Shown: piece by piece, positions 19,856-28,452 of the stretch | Numbering within the stretch: position 1 is the first letter of the stretch | Layout of the letters: every line of letters starts with the position of its first letter | Assembly: GCA_949373155.1 (NCBI GenBank) | Contig: CASICK010000002.1 | Coordinates: forward strand, 1-64,000 | Origin: an uncultured Synechococcus sp. | Lineage (GTDB): Bacteria > Cyanobacteriota > Cyanobacteriia > PCC-6307 > Cyanobiaceae | Direction: 5' to 3' | DNA length: 64,000 bases | The notes under the pieces: generated by a model | The model's database searches: none | What the model saw: the letters and a program-made list of their open reading frames with translations, nothing else | Told to the model about the DNA's origin: nothing | Position numbers and translations under genes: made by a program

Positions 19856-21526
19856 TTAAACGGGTTGAGGCAGCTTGGTCTGGGCTGGAGCTGAGGCTTC
19901 GATCGGTTCAATCAAGGAGATGCCCGTCATGGCCTCTGGTTTGTCCAAATTGAGCAGCTGAAGAAGCGTTGGCGCAATGTCGGCAAGTCCACCATTCTCA
20001 CGGAGGCGAATTGAATTCCCCAACCCAGGGACCTTGCGTTTCTCTCCCTCGATCAGAATCACGGGTACTGGATTGGTGGTGTGTGCCGTCCATGCTTGGC
20101 CATCCGGTCCTTGCATACGCTCGGCATTTCCATGGTCTGCCGTGATCAGCAACGTGCCACCCATTCGTCCTACGGCATCCAGAAGTTTGCCGATGCAGCG
20201 ATCAACCGTCTCAATCGCTCTCGTCGCGGCTTCCATCATGCCGGTATGTCCCACCATGTCTGGGTTGGCGTAGTTGATCACAATTAGAGAGTGTTCACCC
20301 TGCTGGATCGCAGCAACACAGCTTTCGGTGAGAGTGTCGGCTGACATCTCAGGAGCTTGGTCGTAGGTGGCAACACGGGGAGAGGGGACCAGGTGCCTCT
20401 TTTCTCCTTGAAGGGGTTGTTCGATTCCCCCGTTCATGAAATAGGTGACATGGGGATATTTCTCCGTTTCTGCTGTGCGGTACTGCTTCAGGCCGGCATC
20501 AGCGACCACCTGCCCCAAAAGCTGATCGAGTGACTCGGGTGGAAACACCACTGAGACAGGTAAGTCAGTTTCATATTGGGTAAACGTCACCACGTCGAGT
20601 GTTGGTTGATGAACGCGCTTGAAGCCTTCAAACTCTGGAAGTGTGAGGGCCTGAACAATCTGTCTGGCCCGATCTGGACGGAAGTTAAACATCAGCAACG
20701 CATCACCATCTCGCAGTGGATCGTCGGAGAGTCGAACGGGCTCTAAGAATTCGTCGGTGATGCCGTTGGCATAGCTGCTAGCCAATACTGACGAAGGTTG
20801 ATCGTCATTAAGGTCCAAATCAGGGTCGGTCAGTAGGGCATAAGCCCGTTCTGTTCTCTCCCAACGATGGTCTCGATCCATTGCCCAGTAGCGGCCGCAG
20901 AGACTGGCAACACGGCCAATCCCATGACTGCTGATCGCGTCTTGAATTTTGTTCAGGTGTGTTGGTGCACTTTGGGTCGGGGTGTCTCGTCCATCAGTAA
21001 TCGCGTGGATGGCTACGTTCTCGAGACCTTCTTCTGCCGCCCATTCGAGAAGTCCGCAAACGTGATCTACATGGCTATGTACGCCGCCATCGGAGCAGAG
21101 ACCGAGCAGATGGAGTGTGCCACCAGTGTTGCGTAGACGTTCGGCGACCGATTGAAGAGCTGAGGTGCTGCCAAGCCTCTGCTCGCGCACGGTCTCACTG
21201 ATACGCACCAATTCTTGACGGATGATCCGACCGGCTCCAATGGTGAGATGGCCTACTTCTGAATTCCCCATCTGACCGTCGGGGAGACCCACATGGGCTC
21301 CACTCGCTTCAATGAGGGCGTGGGGATAGGCATGCCAGAGCGCATCGATGACAGGAGTTGATGCGCTACGGATGGCATTGTGCTCAGTCGAATCACAAAT
21401 TCCCCAGCCATCCAGGATGGCAAGAACCACAGGTGCAACGGAAGCGTTGCGGAGAAGATTCGTTTCGAGGTTGTTCGGTACGTTCACTCCGTCAAGCTCA
21501 GTTCTTAAGTCCCTCTGCAGGTGCAA
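19856..21526 (-). CDS. gpmI: 2,3-bisphosphoglycerate-independent phosphoglycerate mutase
   Basis: GpmI interconverts 3- and 2-phosphoglycerate using two Mn ions. Motifs are LAILDGWG (metal Asp), [14 protein letters not shown] (catalytic Ser), [15 protein letters not shown] and TADHGNAE (metal His/Asp). The TTG at 21526 is preceded at 3 nt by GGAGGT, a strong ribosome-binding site, which supports this unusual start; an in-frame GTG at 21487 is the alternative. The length of about 540-556 fits the family. Followed closely by secG. Confidence 0.95.
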   Translation of the reverse strand: MHLQRDLRTELDGVNVPNNLETNLLRNASVAPVVLAILDGWGICDSTEHNAIRSASTPVIDALWHAYPHALIEASGAHVGLPDGQMGNSEVGHLTIGAGRIIRQELVRISETVREQRLGSTSALQSVAERLRNTGGTLHLLGLCSDGGVHSHVDHVCGLLEWAAEEGLENVAIHAITDGRDTPTQSAPTHLNKIQDAISSHGIGRVASLCGRYWAMDRDHRWERTERAYALLTDPDLDLNDDQPSSVLASSYANGITDEFLEPVRLSDDPLRDGDALLMFNFRPDRARQIVQALTLPEFEGFKRVHQPTLDVVTFTQYETDLPVSVVFPPESLDQLLGQVVADAGLKQYRTAETEKYPHVTYFMNGGIEQPLQGEKRHLVPSPRVATYDQAPEMSADTLTESCVAAIQQGEHSLIVINYANPDMVGHTGMMEAATRAIETVDRCIGKLLDAVGRMGGTLLITADHGNAERMQGPDGQAWTAHTTNPVPVILIEGEKRKVPGLGNSIRLRENGGLADIAPTLLQLLNLDKPEAMTGISLIEPIEASAPAQTKLPQPV

Positions 21527-21633
21527 GTTACCTCCTTGATGCCCAAAAGGTTTTGATTCGTACCGTTCAGGTTTGCAAAAGCTGATCGTGCTGGCGAAAA
21601 TCGTTCATACACTGATCGCCTTAAAAGAAAGCG

Positions 21634-22218
21634 ATGGCAGTTCAAGACGTGGGGGATGATCGGATTGAAATCCTCTCTGGGGATGAGTTGCGAAAAACTG
21701 TGACCCGCTTGGCGTCTCAGGTTTTGGAGTCTGTGCCAACCGTTGAATCTCTAGTGCTTCTGGGGATCCCAACCCGCGGCGTTCAATTGGCTGGTGTTAT
21801 TGCTAGCTCGTTGAAAGATCAGAGCGGTCACGCCGTTGCTACTGGCACCCTCGACCCCACCTTCCATCGCGACGATTTGGGTCGAGTGGGTGTGCGCATG
21901 GTCCAGGCCACCGACCTCCCAGTGAGCGTGGAGGGAAGGGATGTTGTGCTCATAGACGACGTTGTCTTTACGGGGCGAACGGTGAGAGCCGCGTTGGAGG
22001 CGATCCAGGCCTGGGGCAGACCACGCCGAGTTTCCTTGCTGGTCATGGTGGACCGAGGCCATCGGGAATTGCCAATTCAGCCTGATTTTTGCGGCAGGGT
22101 TGTGCCGACACGTCGATCGGAAAGCATTGAACTTCGCCTGCTTGGCTTGGATGGGGAGGAGGGCGTTTTCCTTCGACGCGTCAATGAAAAAAACCCTGAA
22201 TCACCAGGCTTGCCTTAA
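21634..22218 (+). CDS. pyrR: Bifunctional PyrR: pyrimidine operon regulator / uracil phosphoribosyltransferase
   Basis: PyrR proteins bind PRPP and UMP, regulate pyr mRNA by attenuation in many bacteria and have weak uracil PRTase activity. The PRPP loop VVLIDDVVFTGRTVRAALEA and the N-terminal LGIPTRGVQLA are clear. The 194-residue length is slightly above the usual 180. No pyr genes are adjacent, so a local attenuation role is not supported here. The 3' end overlaps the convergent ftrV gene by 4 bp. Confidence 0.9.
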   Translation: MAVQDVGDDRIEILSGDELRKTVTRLASQVLESVPTVESLVLLGIPTRGVQLAGVIASSLKDQSGHAVATGTLDPTFHRDDLGRVGVRMVQATDLPVSVEGRDVVLIDDVVFTGRTVRAALEAIQAWGRPRRVSLLVMVDRGHRELPIQPDFCGRVVPTRRSESIELRLLGLDGEEGVFLRRVNEKNPESPGLP

Positions 22219-22436
22219 CTCGCCAGGGTCAGCTCTTCAGCTCGGAAGTGGGCCTTGTAACGGCCAAAAGCCACAACGACAGGAAGCGTTGGGCTGATTG
22301 GACGTCCCTTCCAATCGTCGAGCACCTTGAAAACCTCTCCCTCACTTCCTTCCATATCGAAACTTTCTCCACGATGTTGGGGGTGGTTGAAAACAACAAC
22401 ACTGGTGGAGACGACAACCTTGTCACCCGGCTGCAT
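22215..22436 (-). CDS. ftrV: Ferredoxin-thioredoxin reductase variable chain
   Basis: This is the 73-residue SH3-like alpha subunit of ferredoxin:thioredoxin reductase, which with the Fe-S catalytic chain passes photosynthetic electrons to thioredoxins. It reads GDKVVVSTSVVVFNHPQHRG, then EGEVFKVLDDWKGRPISPTL and a C-terminal FGRYKAHFRAEEL. The length and the H-P-x-H-R motif match the cyanobacterial family. The catalytic chain gene is not in this window. Confidence 0.9.
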   Translation of the reverse strand: MQPGDKVVVSTSVVVFNHPQHRGESFDMEGSEGEVFKVLDDWKGRPISPTLPVVVAFGRYKAHFRAEELTLAS

Positions 22437-22489
22437 GGACGTCCGTTCAAGTCAGGAGATTGTCTCACGGAGAGTCTGGTCAAGGCCCT

Positions 22490-23332
22490 TTAGTTCTTGG
22501 CCTGACACAGCGTCTCAGGGCCGTCCTCAATGATGGTGCCGCCTAGATCGCTGCAACCGGCTATGAATGCTTCCCAAGGAGGCATTCCTTCGCGGATGTG
22601 TGCTTCGACTACGTCGTTCAACAGATCTCTCGCAACGGTGTGCGCAGGCAAGGCTCCATGGCTGTGGTGTTCTTTCTGATCCCTAAAAGTATCAATGGCC
22701 TGCTCTACTTCCTGACGCATTGGTTCGGCTTGGCGTTGCCACCAGGGATGATCAACCTGATTGAGGGCGCTGAGTGCTTCCCACCACTGCTCTTGGTTCA
22801 CATGCTCTCTCAGTTGTTCAAGCTGAAGGCGATTGCGATTCCAGCTTTCCTTGAGGCTGTCACTTAAGCGGCTCCCGGTTCGACCATCGTGCTTCTCTAG
22901 CGGACGAAGCATGGCTAGTGCCTCGTTTAAATTTCCAGCGCGAAATTGAGAGAGGGCCTGTGCGCGCAGCTCATCACGCCAGAGTTTCAGCTGCCTTTGA
23001 TCTTGCTCTTTTTGCTGTGGAGAGCCAATGCCTGAATTTACGAGCTGCTCTTGGAGGAGCAGCGCTTGACCTGGATCGGCTTGATCCCAGGTTTGTTGAG
23101 CCAGCTTTCGTCGACAGATAGCAAGCTCTTCAGGCGCCTTCTGCCCGAGCCAACGTAAGGCAGCTAGTTGCTCTCCATAGCGCAAGCAGGCTGTTAGGTC
23201 ATCCGTGGAGAGAGCTCGACTCAATCTCTGCGGAAGCTGTTGCTCCCATAAATAAGCTCCAGCACAAAGTGCTGCGACTCCGCCAAGGGTCGCTGTGATC
23301 CAAAAACGGGGTAGGTGGCGACGGAGCGCCAA
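22490..23332 (-). CDS. Membrane-anchored helical protein, partner candidate of the Hsp70-like gene
   Basis: An N-terminal membrane anchor (FWITATLGGVAALCAGAYLW) is followed by about 240 residues of Gln/Leu/Glu/Arg-rich helices that resemble TPR-like or coiled-coil segments (LSQFRAGNLNEALAMLRPLE is TPR-like). I do not recognise a named family. It follows the Hsp70-like gene on the same strand after 75 bp, so the two may be co-expressed and act together at the membrane (inference). Confidence 0.65.
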   Translation of the reverse strand: MALRRHLPRFWITATLGGVAALCAGAYLWEQQLPQRLSRALSTDDLTACLRYGEQLAALRWLGQKAPEELAICRRKLAQQTWDQADPGQALLLQEQLVNSGIGSPQQKEQDQRQLKLWRDELRAQALSQFRAGNLNEALAMLRPLEKHDGRTGSRLSDSLKESWNRNRLQLEQLREHVNQEQWWEALSALNQVDHPWWQRQAEPMRQEVEQAIDTFRDQKEHHSHGALPAHTVARDLLNDVVEAHIREGMPPWEAFIAGCSDLGGTIIEDGPETLCQAKN

Positions 23333-23407
23333 AGTCCAAAGCTTTTTTATACGAACTCCTTTCTATGAAGCGGAGAAAAGACTCTCAACTGTGTGTGGAC
23401 GGACCGT

Positions 23408-25045
23408 TCACTGCACAGTTATGAGCGTGCAGGGTTCGATGGCTAAACCCGTCCTTAAATCTGCTCCGCTCATGACAAGTTGAGCGTCGTCATCCAGGTG
23501 AAAAGCGAGGCGCATGCAGTCTTCTCCTGGTTGGCCAAGTGGATTGAGCTCAAGTCGAATGGTCTTGCTTAAGAGAGGCCGAATGGTGTCTGGAACATTG
23601 CTGTTGTCTCTAACGGTGGGGAGTCCTCCGACGAAAACCACTTCATGTCGCCGCTCGCCTTCGGGTTCGCCGAGGATGAGTTCAAGATCGTGTTGATCGC
23701 GGCGGCTTGCGCTGAGTTTCAGCACCAAAGGTTGAAGAGAGGGCCATGGCTGCCCGTTCAGAAATAAGGGATGCCAGTGATGGGCGTTACTACGACGATC
23801 CCAGCAGCGCAAATACACACCTTTTTGTAGGAGATCTCTGATCCTTACCCCAGGGGTGAGATTGAGCGCACCGGTGGCAACGGCTTCAATAGGTGGTGGC
23901 GTCAGCAAAGGCACCGGCTTCATCGTCTCTGATAACCATTGGCGCATCAGCGGAAGATGGGCTCCACCGCCAACTGCGACAACGGCGTTGAGGTCTTCTG
24001 GTCTGCAGCCCTGCTGGCGAGCCGAGGCCAACGTGCGATCGAGCAGTCCTTCAAGAACCTTGAGCAATCCACGGCGTTCAAGAAGCGCGTGGAGTTGGTT
24101 GCGATTGAGCGACAAGGTGATGGGTTGCTCAAGGTCGATGCCGCTGGCTAACTCACTGAGGGTCTCTTCCTCTCCAACATCGGGGTTACTGAGGCGGCAT
24201 TTCAAACGCTCAGCCGCATTCAAAAGGCTCGTTTGACTTCTCAGAATCAGGTCGGGATCGTTGGGAAGAAGGTGATCCAGGATCCAGTGATCCAGATCCC
24301 TGCCGCCAAGGGCGATGCCGGCTTTTCCTAAGACTCTTGCCGAGCGCAGGGTTTGTTTGCTGTTTTGGAGGTCTCGTCCCCGAAAACGCAGTAGCTGGGC
24401 AAGTGGAGCTGCCCTTCCCTCGCCTCCTTCTAAAGCGACAAGGGAAAGGTCCAACGTGCCCCCGCCAAGATCCACCACCAACAACTTGGAGCCTGCAGGC
24501 AGTCCTGCTCCCATGGCTGCTGCTGTTGGTTCATCCACAAGCGCCACCTCGTCAACCGGAAGGCTCATGCAGGCCTGCAACAGCCATTGGCGGTAACCAA
24601 GCGCTTGATCAACCGGAGCTGTGAGCACTAGCCGCTTCACCGACACTGTTTTTGGAAGGCATTTCCAGATCTGGTGCAAAAGAATTTCGCCGGCTTGCTC
24701 AGGGCTGAGGGGATGGGATTGCAGGTCGGATTTGTCTAAAACTCCGATCCAGCGCTTGAAGTCACGATGAAGTTCTAGGGATGTTCCATCAGAGAGTCCG
24801 CTATCGAGGACTTGCCTGCCTACGAGCGGTTGATGGTTGGCACGAGCGTTGCTCCATATAAGGCTCGGGACTTCCCCTACGCGTTGACTGATCGGTGGAA
24901 GGTCTAAAAGTTGAGGGGGCGAAGCGCTGCCGTCCTGAAAGGCCACCACCGTATTGGTGCTTCCAAGGTCGATGGCAAGAGTTCCCTGAGTGGAAAGATG
25001 AAGGTTTTGTTCGTCCTTTGGGGGCTGAACCTCAGCCATGGCCAT
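23408..25045 (-). CDS. Divergent Hsp70/DnaK-like ATPase
   Basis: The actin-fold ATPase motifs are present: phosphate-1 AIDLGSTNTVVAF (about 24-36), phosphate-2 VVDLGGGTLDLSL (about 195-207) and adenosine VAVGGGAHLPLMRQWL (about 365). At 545 residues it is shorter than DnaK (about 635), and the C-terminal substrate-binding part is divergent, without the EEVD-like tail. It is probably a specialised chaperone-like ATPase. It is divergent from the 25079 gene and followed by a membrane-anchored helical protein. Confidence 0.88.
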   Translation of the reverse strand: MAMAEVQPPKDEQNLHLSTQGTLAIDLGSTNTVVAFQDGSASPPQLLDLPPISQRVGEVPSLIWSNARANHQPLVGRQVLDSGLSDGTSLELHRDFKRWIGVLDKSDLQSHPLSPEQAGEILLHQIWKCLPKTVSVKRLVLTAPVDQALGYRQWLLQACMSLPVDEVALVDEPTAAAMGAGLPAGSKLLVVDLGGGTLDLSLVALEGGEGRAAPLAQLLRFRGRDLQNSKQTLRSARVLGKAGIALGGRDLDHWILDHLLPNDPDLILRSQTSLLNAAERLKCRLSNPDVGEEETLSELASGIDLEQPITLSLNRNQLHALLERRGLLKVLEGLLDRTLASARQQGCRPEDLNAVVAVGGGAHLPLMRQWLSETMKPVPLLTPPPIEAVATGALNLTPGVRIRDLLQKGVYLRCWDRRSNAHHWHPLFLNGQPWPSLQPLVLKLSASRRDQHDLELILGEPEGERRHEVVFVGGLPTVRDNSNVPDTIRPLLSKTIRLELNPLGQPGEDCMRLAFHLDDDAQLVMSGADLRTGLAIEPCTLITVQ

Positions 25046-25078
25046 CTTGTTAAGGAGACAAGGCTACGGGGCCTAGCG

Positions 25079-25363
25079 ATGGATCGGTTGAGACGCCTGG
25101 TGTTTTCCTTCTACAGGGAGGATCCAGAGATTGAGGCTGAGTTGGAACCCTTGCGTGATTGCCGCATGTCTCGTAGTTGGGGATGCATTCGTATTGATTG
25201 CATGGATGGGAACCACCTTGAACAGGTGAGTGGTTTGATGACGCACTTAAGACGTCCTCTCCTCGCGATGGGCTTGGGTCGCCAGATCGTTTTGCGAGTT
25301 CCAGGTCGCCCCCAGCGCGCTTATCCAATGCAGGTTCCGTTTCACAGCGATTTGCTCACTTAG
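25079..25363 (+). CDS. Conserved hypothetical protein (94 aa)
   Basis: This basic soluble protein starts at ATG 25079 (MDRLRRLVFSFYREDPEIEA) and ends QRAYPMQVPFHSDLLT. The open frame reaches back to 24911 inside the divergent Hsp70-like gene, which argues for the later ATG. It sits 26 bp upstream of rpoZ and probably shares its transcript. I recognise no domain. Confidence 0.65.
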   Translation: MDRLRRLVFSFYREDPEIEAELEPLRDCRMSRSWGCIRIDCMDGNHLEQVSGLMTHLRRPLLAMGLGRQIVLRVPGRPQRAYPMQVPFHSDLLT

Positions 25364-25389
25364 AGTGAAGTGACGATGATTGAACAGAG

Positions 25390-25617
25390 ATGATTTCTGC
25401 AGGTGTGGACTCAAAGGACCTCGCGAAGCGTGGCGAGAGCTTGATTCGTCAGTCCACCAACCGTTATCTGACCACAGTCAAGATCGCTTTTCGTGCGAAG
25501 CAGCGTCGTTTTGATGACTTTGATGGCCTCTTAGAGGAATCCAGTGTGAAGCCAGTCCATCGCGCAATCGTTGAGATGTCTGATGAGCAGGATCAGCCTG
25601 ATCTCCTGCCTGGATGA
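25390..25617 (+). CDS. rpoZ: RNA polymerase omega subunit
   Basis: Omega binds the beta' subunit and aids RNA polymerase assembly. The product reads [20 protein letters not shown] and [16 protein letters not shown], matching the short cyanobacterial omega (about 75 aa), which diverges from the proteobacterial form. The stop codon overlaps the next gene's ATG by 4 bp (ATGA), so the two are translationally coupled. Confidence 0.92.
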   Translation: MISAGVDSKDLAKRGESLIRQSTNRYLTTVKIAFRAKQRRFDDFDGLLEESSVKPVHRAIVEMSDEQDQPDLLPG

Positions 25618-25982
25618 TCCAACAGGAGGGGCCTGGCTGGCGTCTCGCCCATGACTTGGGCCGTAATGGCTTTCCCTTCCTCATAGGAGGGGAATTTTGG
25701 GCTGTCGAGCTCACCGAGACGGAATTGAAGGGGCTGCATGCTCTTCTCGTAGAGCTCGATCACCAACACACCCTGATCCGCGATCAGTTGATGGAGGAGG
25801 AATCCATCACTCTGGAGTTAGAACAGCAGGAGTGGTGGGGGTGCCTTGATGGCACCCGTGATCGCTGGGCGCTGCAGGTGGTGCTTCATGGAAATGGAAC
25901 GCCGCGGCGAGGACTGGAGGGCACTTGGCCTGCTCCAGCGGCGCAAGCTTTCTTGGCTGCTTTGAGAACGGTCTGGGATTGA
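25614..25982 (+). CDS. DUF1818 family protein
   Basis: This 122-residue cyanobacterial protein opens [20 protein letters not shown] and contains [31 protein letters not shown] and [19 protein letters not shown], the pattern of DUF1818. The function is unknown; homologues occur in cyanobacteria and plant plastids. Coupled to rpoZ by an ATGA overlap. Confidence 0.85.
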   Translation: MIQQEGPGWRLAHDLGRNGFPFLIGGEFWAVELTETELKGLHALLVELDHQHTLIRDQLMEEESITLELEQQEWWGCLDGTRDRWALQVVLHGNGTPRRGLEGTWPAPAAQAFLAALRTVWD

Positions 25983-26294
25983 ACATCGGATTAGTTGGTC
26001 TGATCAATCAGTCTTTATTGATTTCTCCACGTGGATCGGGGCAAATCTCACAGTTTTTCCACAGGTCGACGGGTCGTTTATGAGTTGCGGGCTAAACCCT
26101 GTGGAAAAACATATCTTTTGGGTCTTGTGTGGTATACCGCGAGTGCGGCGTGCGGGTTCCCTGGGGAAGGGGTAATCCCTGTTCAGTACTGCATTTACGA
26201 CCTAAGTCTCATGGAGAGATTGGTTGTTGATGGGTTGATTTGCCTTTTTTGCTAGCCCCTTGTGCTTGTGGAGAACAGGCCATAAGTTGAGGGC

Positions 26295-26615
26295 ATGGTG
26301 AAGAAGGAGTCCGGAGTGGTTCAAGGCCAATTGTTGACCGATCAGGTCGTTGATTCCGAAGCTGTTGTTGCAGGCCAAGCAACTCCGGAGCCCACCCAGG
26401 GCGCGGACATCGTTAGTTTCCAAGCCGACATGCCTTTGCCCTTGCACCAGGCCATGGCGGACTTTATTGAGCGTTGCCCGAATTGGGATCAGTACCGACT
26501 CGTGCAGGCTGCTTTGGCGGGATTTCTTGTTCAGAATGGTGCCGACTCCAGAGAGCTCACTCGCCTTTATGTCGGCAATATGTTCCGTCGCGACTCTCTT
26601 CGCCACGATGCTTGA
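26295..26615 (+). CDS. DUF2811 family protein
   Basis: This 106-residue cyanobacterial protein has a core that reads ADMPLPLHQAMADFIERCPN and WDQYRLVQAALAGFLVQNG, which I associate with DUF2811. It is predicted soluble and helical. The first 40 residues are low-complexity (VVDSEAVVAGQATPEPTQGA). Its 3' end overlaps the convergent membrane-protein gene by 49 bp. Confidence 0.8.
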   Translation: MVKKESGVVQGQLLTDQVVDSEAVVAGQATPEPTQGADIVSFQADMPLPLHQAMADFIERCPNWDQYRLVQAALAGFLVQNGADSRELTRLYVGNMFRRDSLRHDA

Positions 26616-27337
26616 GTCCGGCAGCTGGCCATCAATAGAAGGGCGCTAAACGGAACACTGAAGAGCAGTCCCAGGCTCGCAGCCATGAGGCCTAGCAAGT
26701 TGATTCCTAGCAGAAGTCCAAGCAAGGCCAATACTTTGAGGCGATTGGCTTGAACAAGTTTGCGACTGTGCTCCATGGCTCGGAGTGGGCGATAGCCGTG
26801 ATGGATCAACAATGGAATGGAGAGGAGTTGGCCTACCAACCAGGCAGCCATGCCGACACCACCCAACACGACAACCAAGCTGGCGAGAACACCGCTGTGG
26901 GGTGCCAAAAATTGACTCAAAAGACGAATCGAACTGATTCCGCCAATGCCGATGAGGACCTCTAAAACCGCAAGGCCGCAGGTTTGCTTCAGCAGCCAAG
27001 GAAATCGGCGTCTTGCAGAGGGTTTCTCTGGGTTTCGATCCGATCCCCCGGGCAGGTGTTCGTCTGCCAGCTGCAGCAGAGCCAATAGGGGAGCTAGCGG
27101 AACAAGTGCCGCCATCACGAGCACAAAATCGCCGGTGTATTGAAGGAAGCGATTGCTGCTGAGCTGGAGATCTCGTGCGACCACTCCAAAGCCCATAAGG
27201 CAGGTCAGCATCAATGCAGTGAGCCCTATGAAGGACCAGGGAGCTTTCCTGAAGCCGATCCAGGCCCTTGGAATAATGGTGGCAATCGGTAGTCGCTCAG
27301 CAGAAATGCTTGCGAGCGGATCATTGAATTGGTCCAA
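26567..27337 (-). CDS. Multi-pass membrane protein of unknown function
   Basis: The 256-residue product has about five or six hydrophobic segments (SFIGLTALMLTCLMGFGVVA; FVLVMAALVPLAPLLALLQL; GVLASLVVVLGGVGMAAWLV; VLALLGLLLGINLLGLMAAS). The layout resembles glycerophosphoryl-diester-phosphodiesterase membrane-domain or DUF975-like proteins, but I cannot assign it. It follows the EVE-domain gene with a 17-bp overlap on the same strand. Confidence 0.75.
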   Translation of the reverse strand: MDQFNDPLASISAERLPIATIIPRAWIGFRKAPWSFIGLTALMLTCLMGFGVVARDLQLSSNRFLQYTGDFVLVMAALVPLAPLLALLQLADEHLPGGSDRNPEKPSARRRFPWLLKQTCGLAVLEVLIGIGGISSIRLLSQFLAPHSGVLASLVVVLGGVGMAAWLVGQLLSIPLLIHHGYRPLRAMEHSRKLVQANRLKVLALLGLLLGINLLGLMAASLGLLFSVPFSALLLMASCRTQASWRRESRRNILPT

Positions 27338-27791
27338 GTCTCTTTAATAAATCCATCGCGATTTCTGTGTCAACAGGAAGAATGGACAATCGATTCCCGC
27401 GACGAACAACAGTCAATTGGTCTGCTTGGTACGACTCGCGAAGATCATCAAGAGTCAGCATGTCAGAAAACTGACCGCGATAGGCAAGTTTCACGCAATC
27501 CCAGCGTGGAGAGTCCTGCTTGGAAGCTGGATCGTGATACTTAGAGCTGGTATCAAACTGCGTTGGATCGACGAGGCCAGTTTCTGTTACTTCCATTAGA
27601 CCGACAATCCCCGGTGGCTTGCAATTGGAGTGATAGAAAAAAGCTTGGTCTCCGACCTTCATCGTTCTCATGAAGTTTCGGGCTTGGTAGTTTCTAATTC
27701 CATCCCATAAGGTAACTTTTTCATCCCTTAAATGTTCAATTCCGTAAACATTTGGCTCGCTTTTCATGAGCCAATATGAGGTGTCAGTCAT
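27321..27791 (-). CDS. EVE domain protein (Thy28-like)
   Basis: From ATG at 27791 the protein reads MTDTSYWLMKSEPNVYGIEH, then LWDGIRNYQARNFMRTMKVG and DQAFFYHSNCKPPGIVGLMEV, the classic EVE fold related to PUA domains that binds modified bases in DNA or RNA. The 156-residue length fits single-domain bacterial EVE proteins. The frame opens at 27836 with no extra conserved sequence. Its 3' end overlaps the membrane-protein gene by 17 bp. Confidence 0.93.
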   Translation of the reverse strand: MTDTSYWLMKSEPNVYGIEHLRDEKVTLWDGIRNYQARNFMRTMKVGDQAFFYHSNCKPPGIVGLMEVTETGLVDPTQFDTSSKYHDPASKQDSPRWDCVKLAYRGQFSDMLTLDDLRESYQADQLTVVRRGNRLSILPVDTEIAMDLLKRLGPIQ

Positions 27792-27968
27792 GTCAAGTGA
27801 TTTGAAGGAATGAAGCGCTTGCGATGAAGTGTTCAAGGACGATTTTTGATTGCCCTAAAAGGTAGGCAATCATAACTTCGTTTTTCGTCTTTGGCCTTTC
27901 ATCTTCTTCTAGTTTAGCTTGTTGAAAATGACAGCCATAATTCAGTCAATAGAAAAGTTTTGATTCTT

Positions 27969-28187
27969 TTACGGAAGTTGTCTGAACTGAGCGCAGGTGG
28001 TTTCGACTGCTTCGAATCTCTGCCCGTTCTCATTGGCTTGAAGCCCTAAGCGTTTGAGTGCTTCAACAGCGTCAATTTTGTCAGCGTTGTAAAGAGTGCA
28101 GGCCTTTTGATCTCTGGCCCCCTGGAAGTCGCAAGATGCCAAGAGGGCAATGAGGGTAAGAGGTAAAAATTGTTTTGATGTCTTCAT
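27969..28187 (-). CDS. Small putative lipoprotein (72 aa)
   Basis: ATG at 28187 begins MKTSKQFLPLTLIALLASCD, a signal peptide with lipobox LLAS-C (Cys about 19). The remaining about 53 residues (DQKACTLYNADKIDAVEALK and on) have two further cysteines that may pair. The longer frame from 28355 adds an unlikely leader. The family is not recognised; location would be membrane-anchored in the periplasm. Confidence 0.6.
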   Translation of the reverse strand: MKTSKQFLPLTLIALLASCDFQGARDQKACTLYNADKIDAVEALKRLGLQANENGQRFEAVETTCAQFRQLP

Positions 28188-28452
28188 TTCATGGATTGAG
28201 GGCATATCGTCTGGCATCACTTGGATCATTAAGATGAGGATTGGCCATGCGATAGAAGTATTTATTGTGATCAACGGTGTGTTGTCAGGGTTGTTGGTGC
28301 AGGGTTCTTGGCCGCTTTCCTTCTTCTTGCTTTTGTTAGGTAAATAATGGATCAACTATCGCTTTTTATTGCCTGTATAGGAGTATTGGTTTGGATCTGA
28401 GATTTGTCGATTCCATGAAATTATCATTTGCATCTACTTGCTCTGGTTGCCT

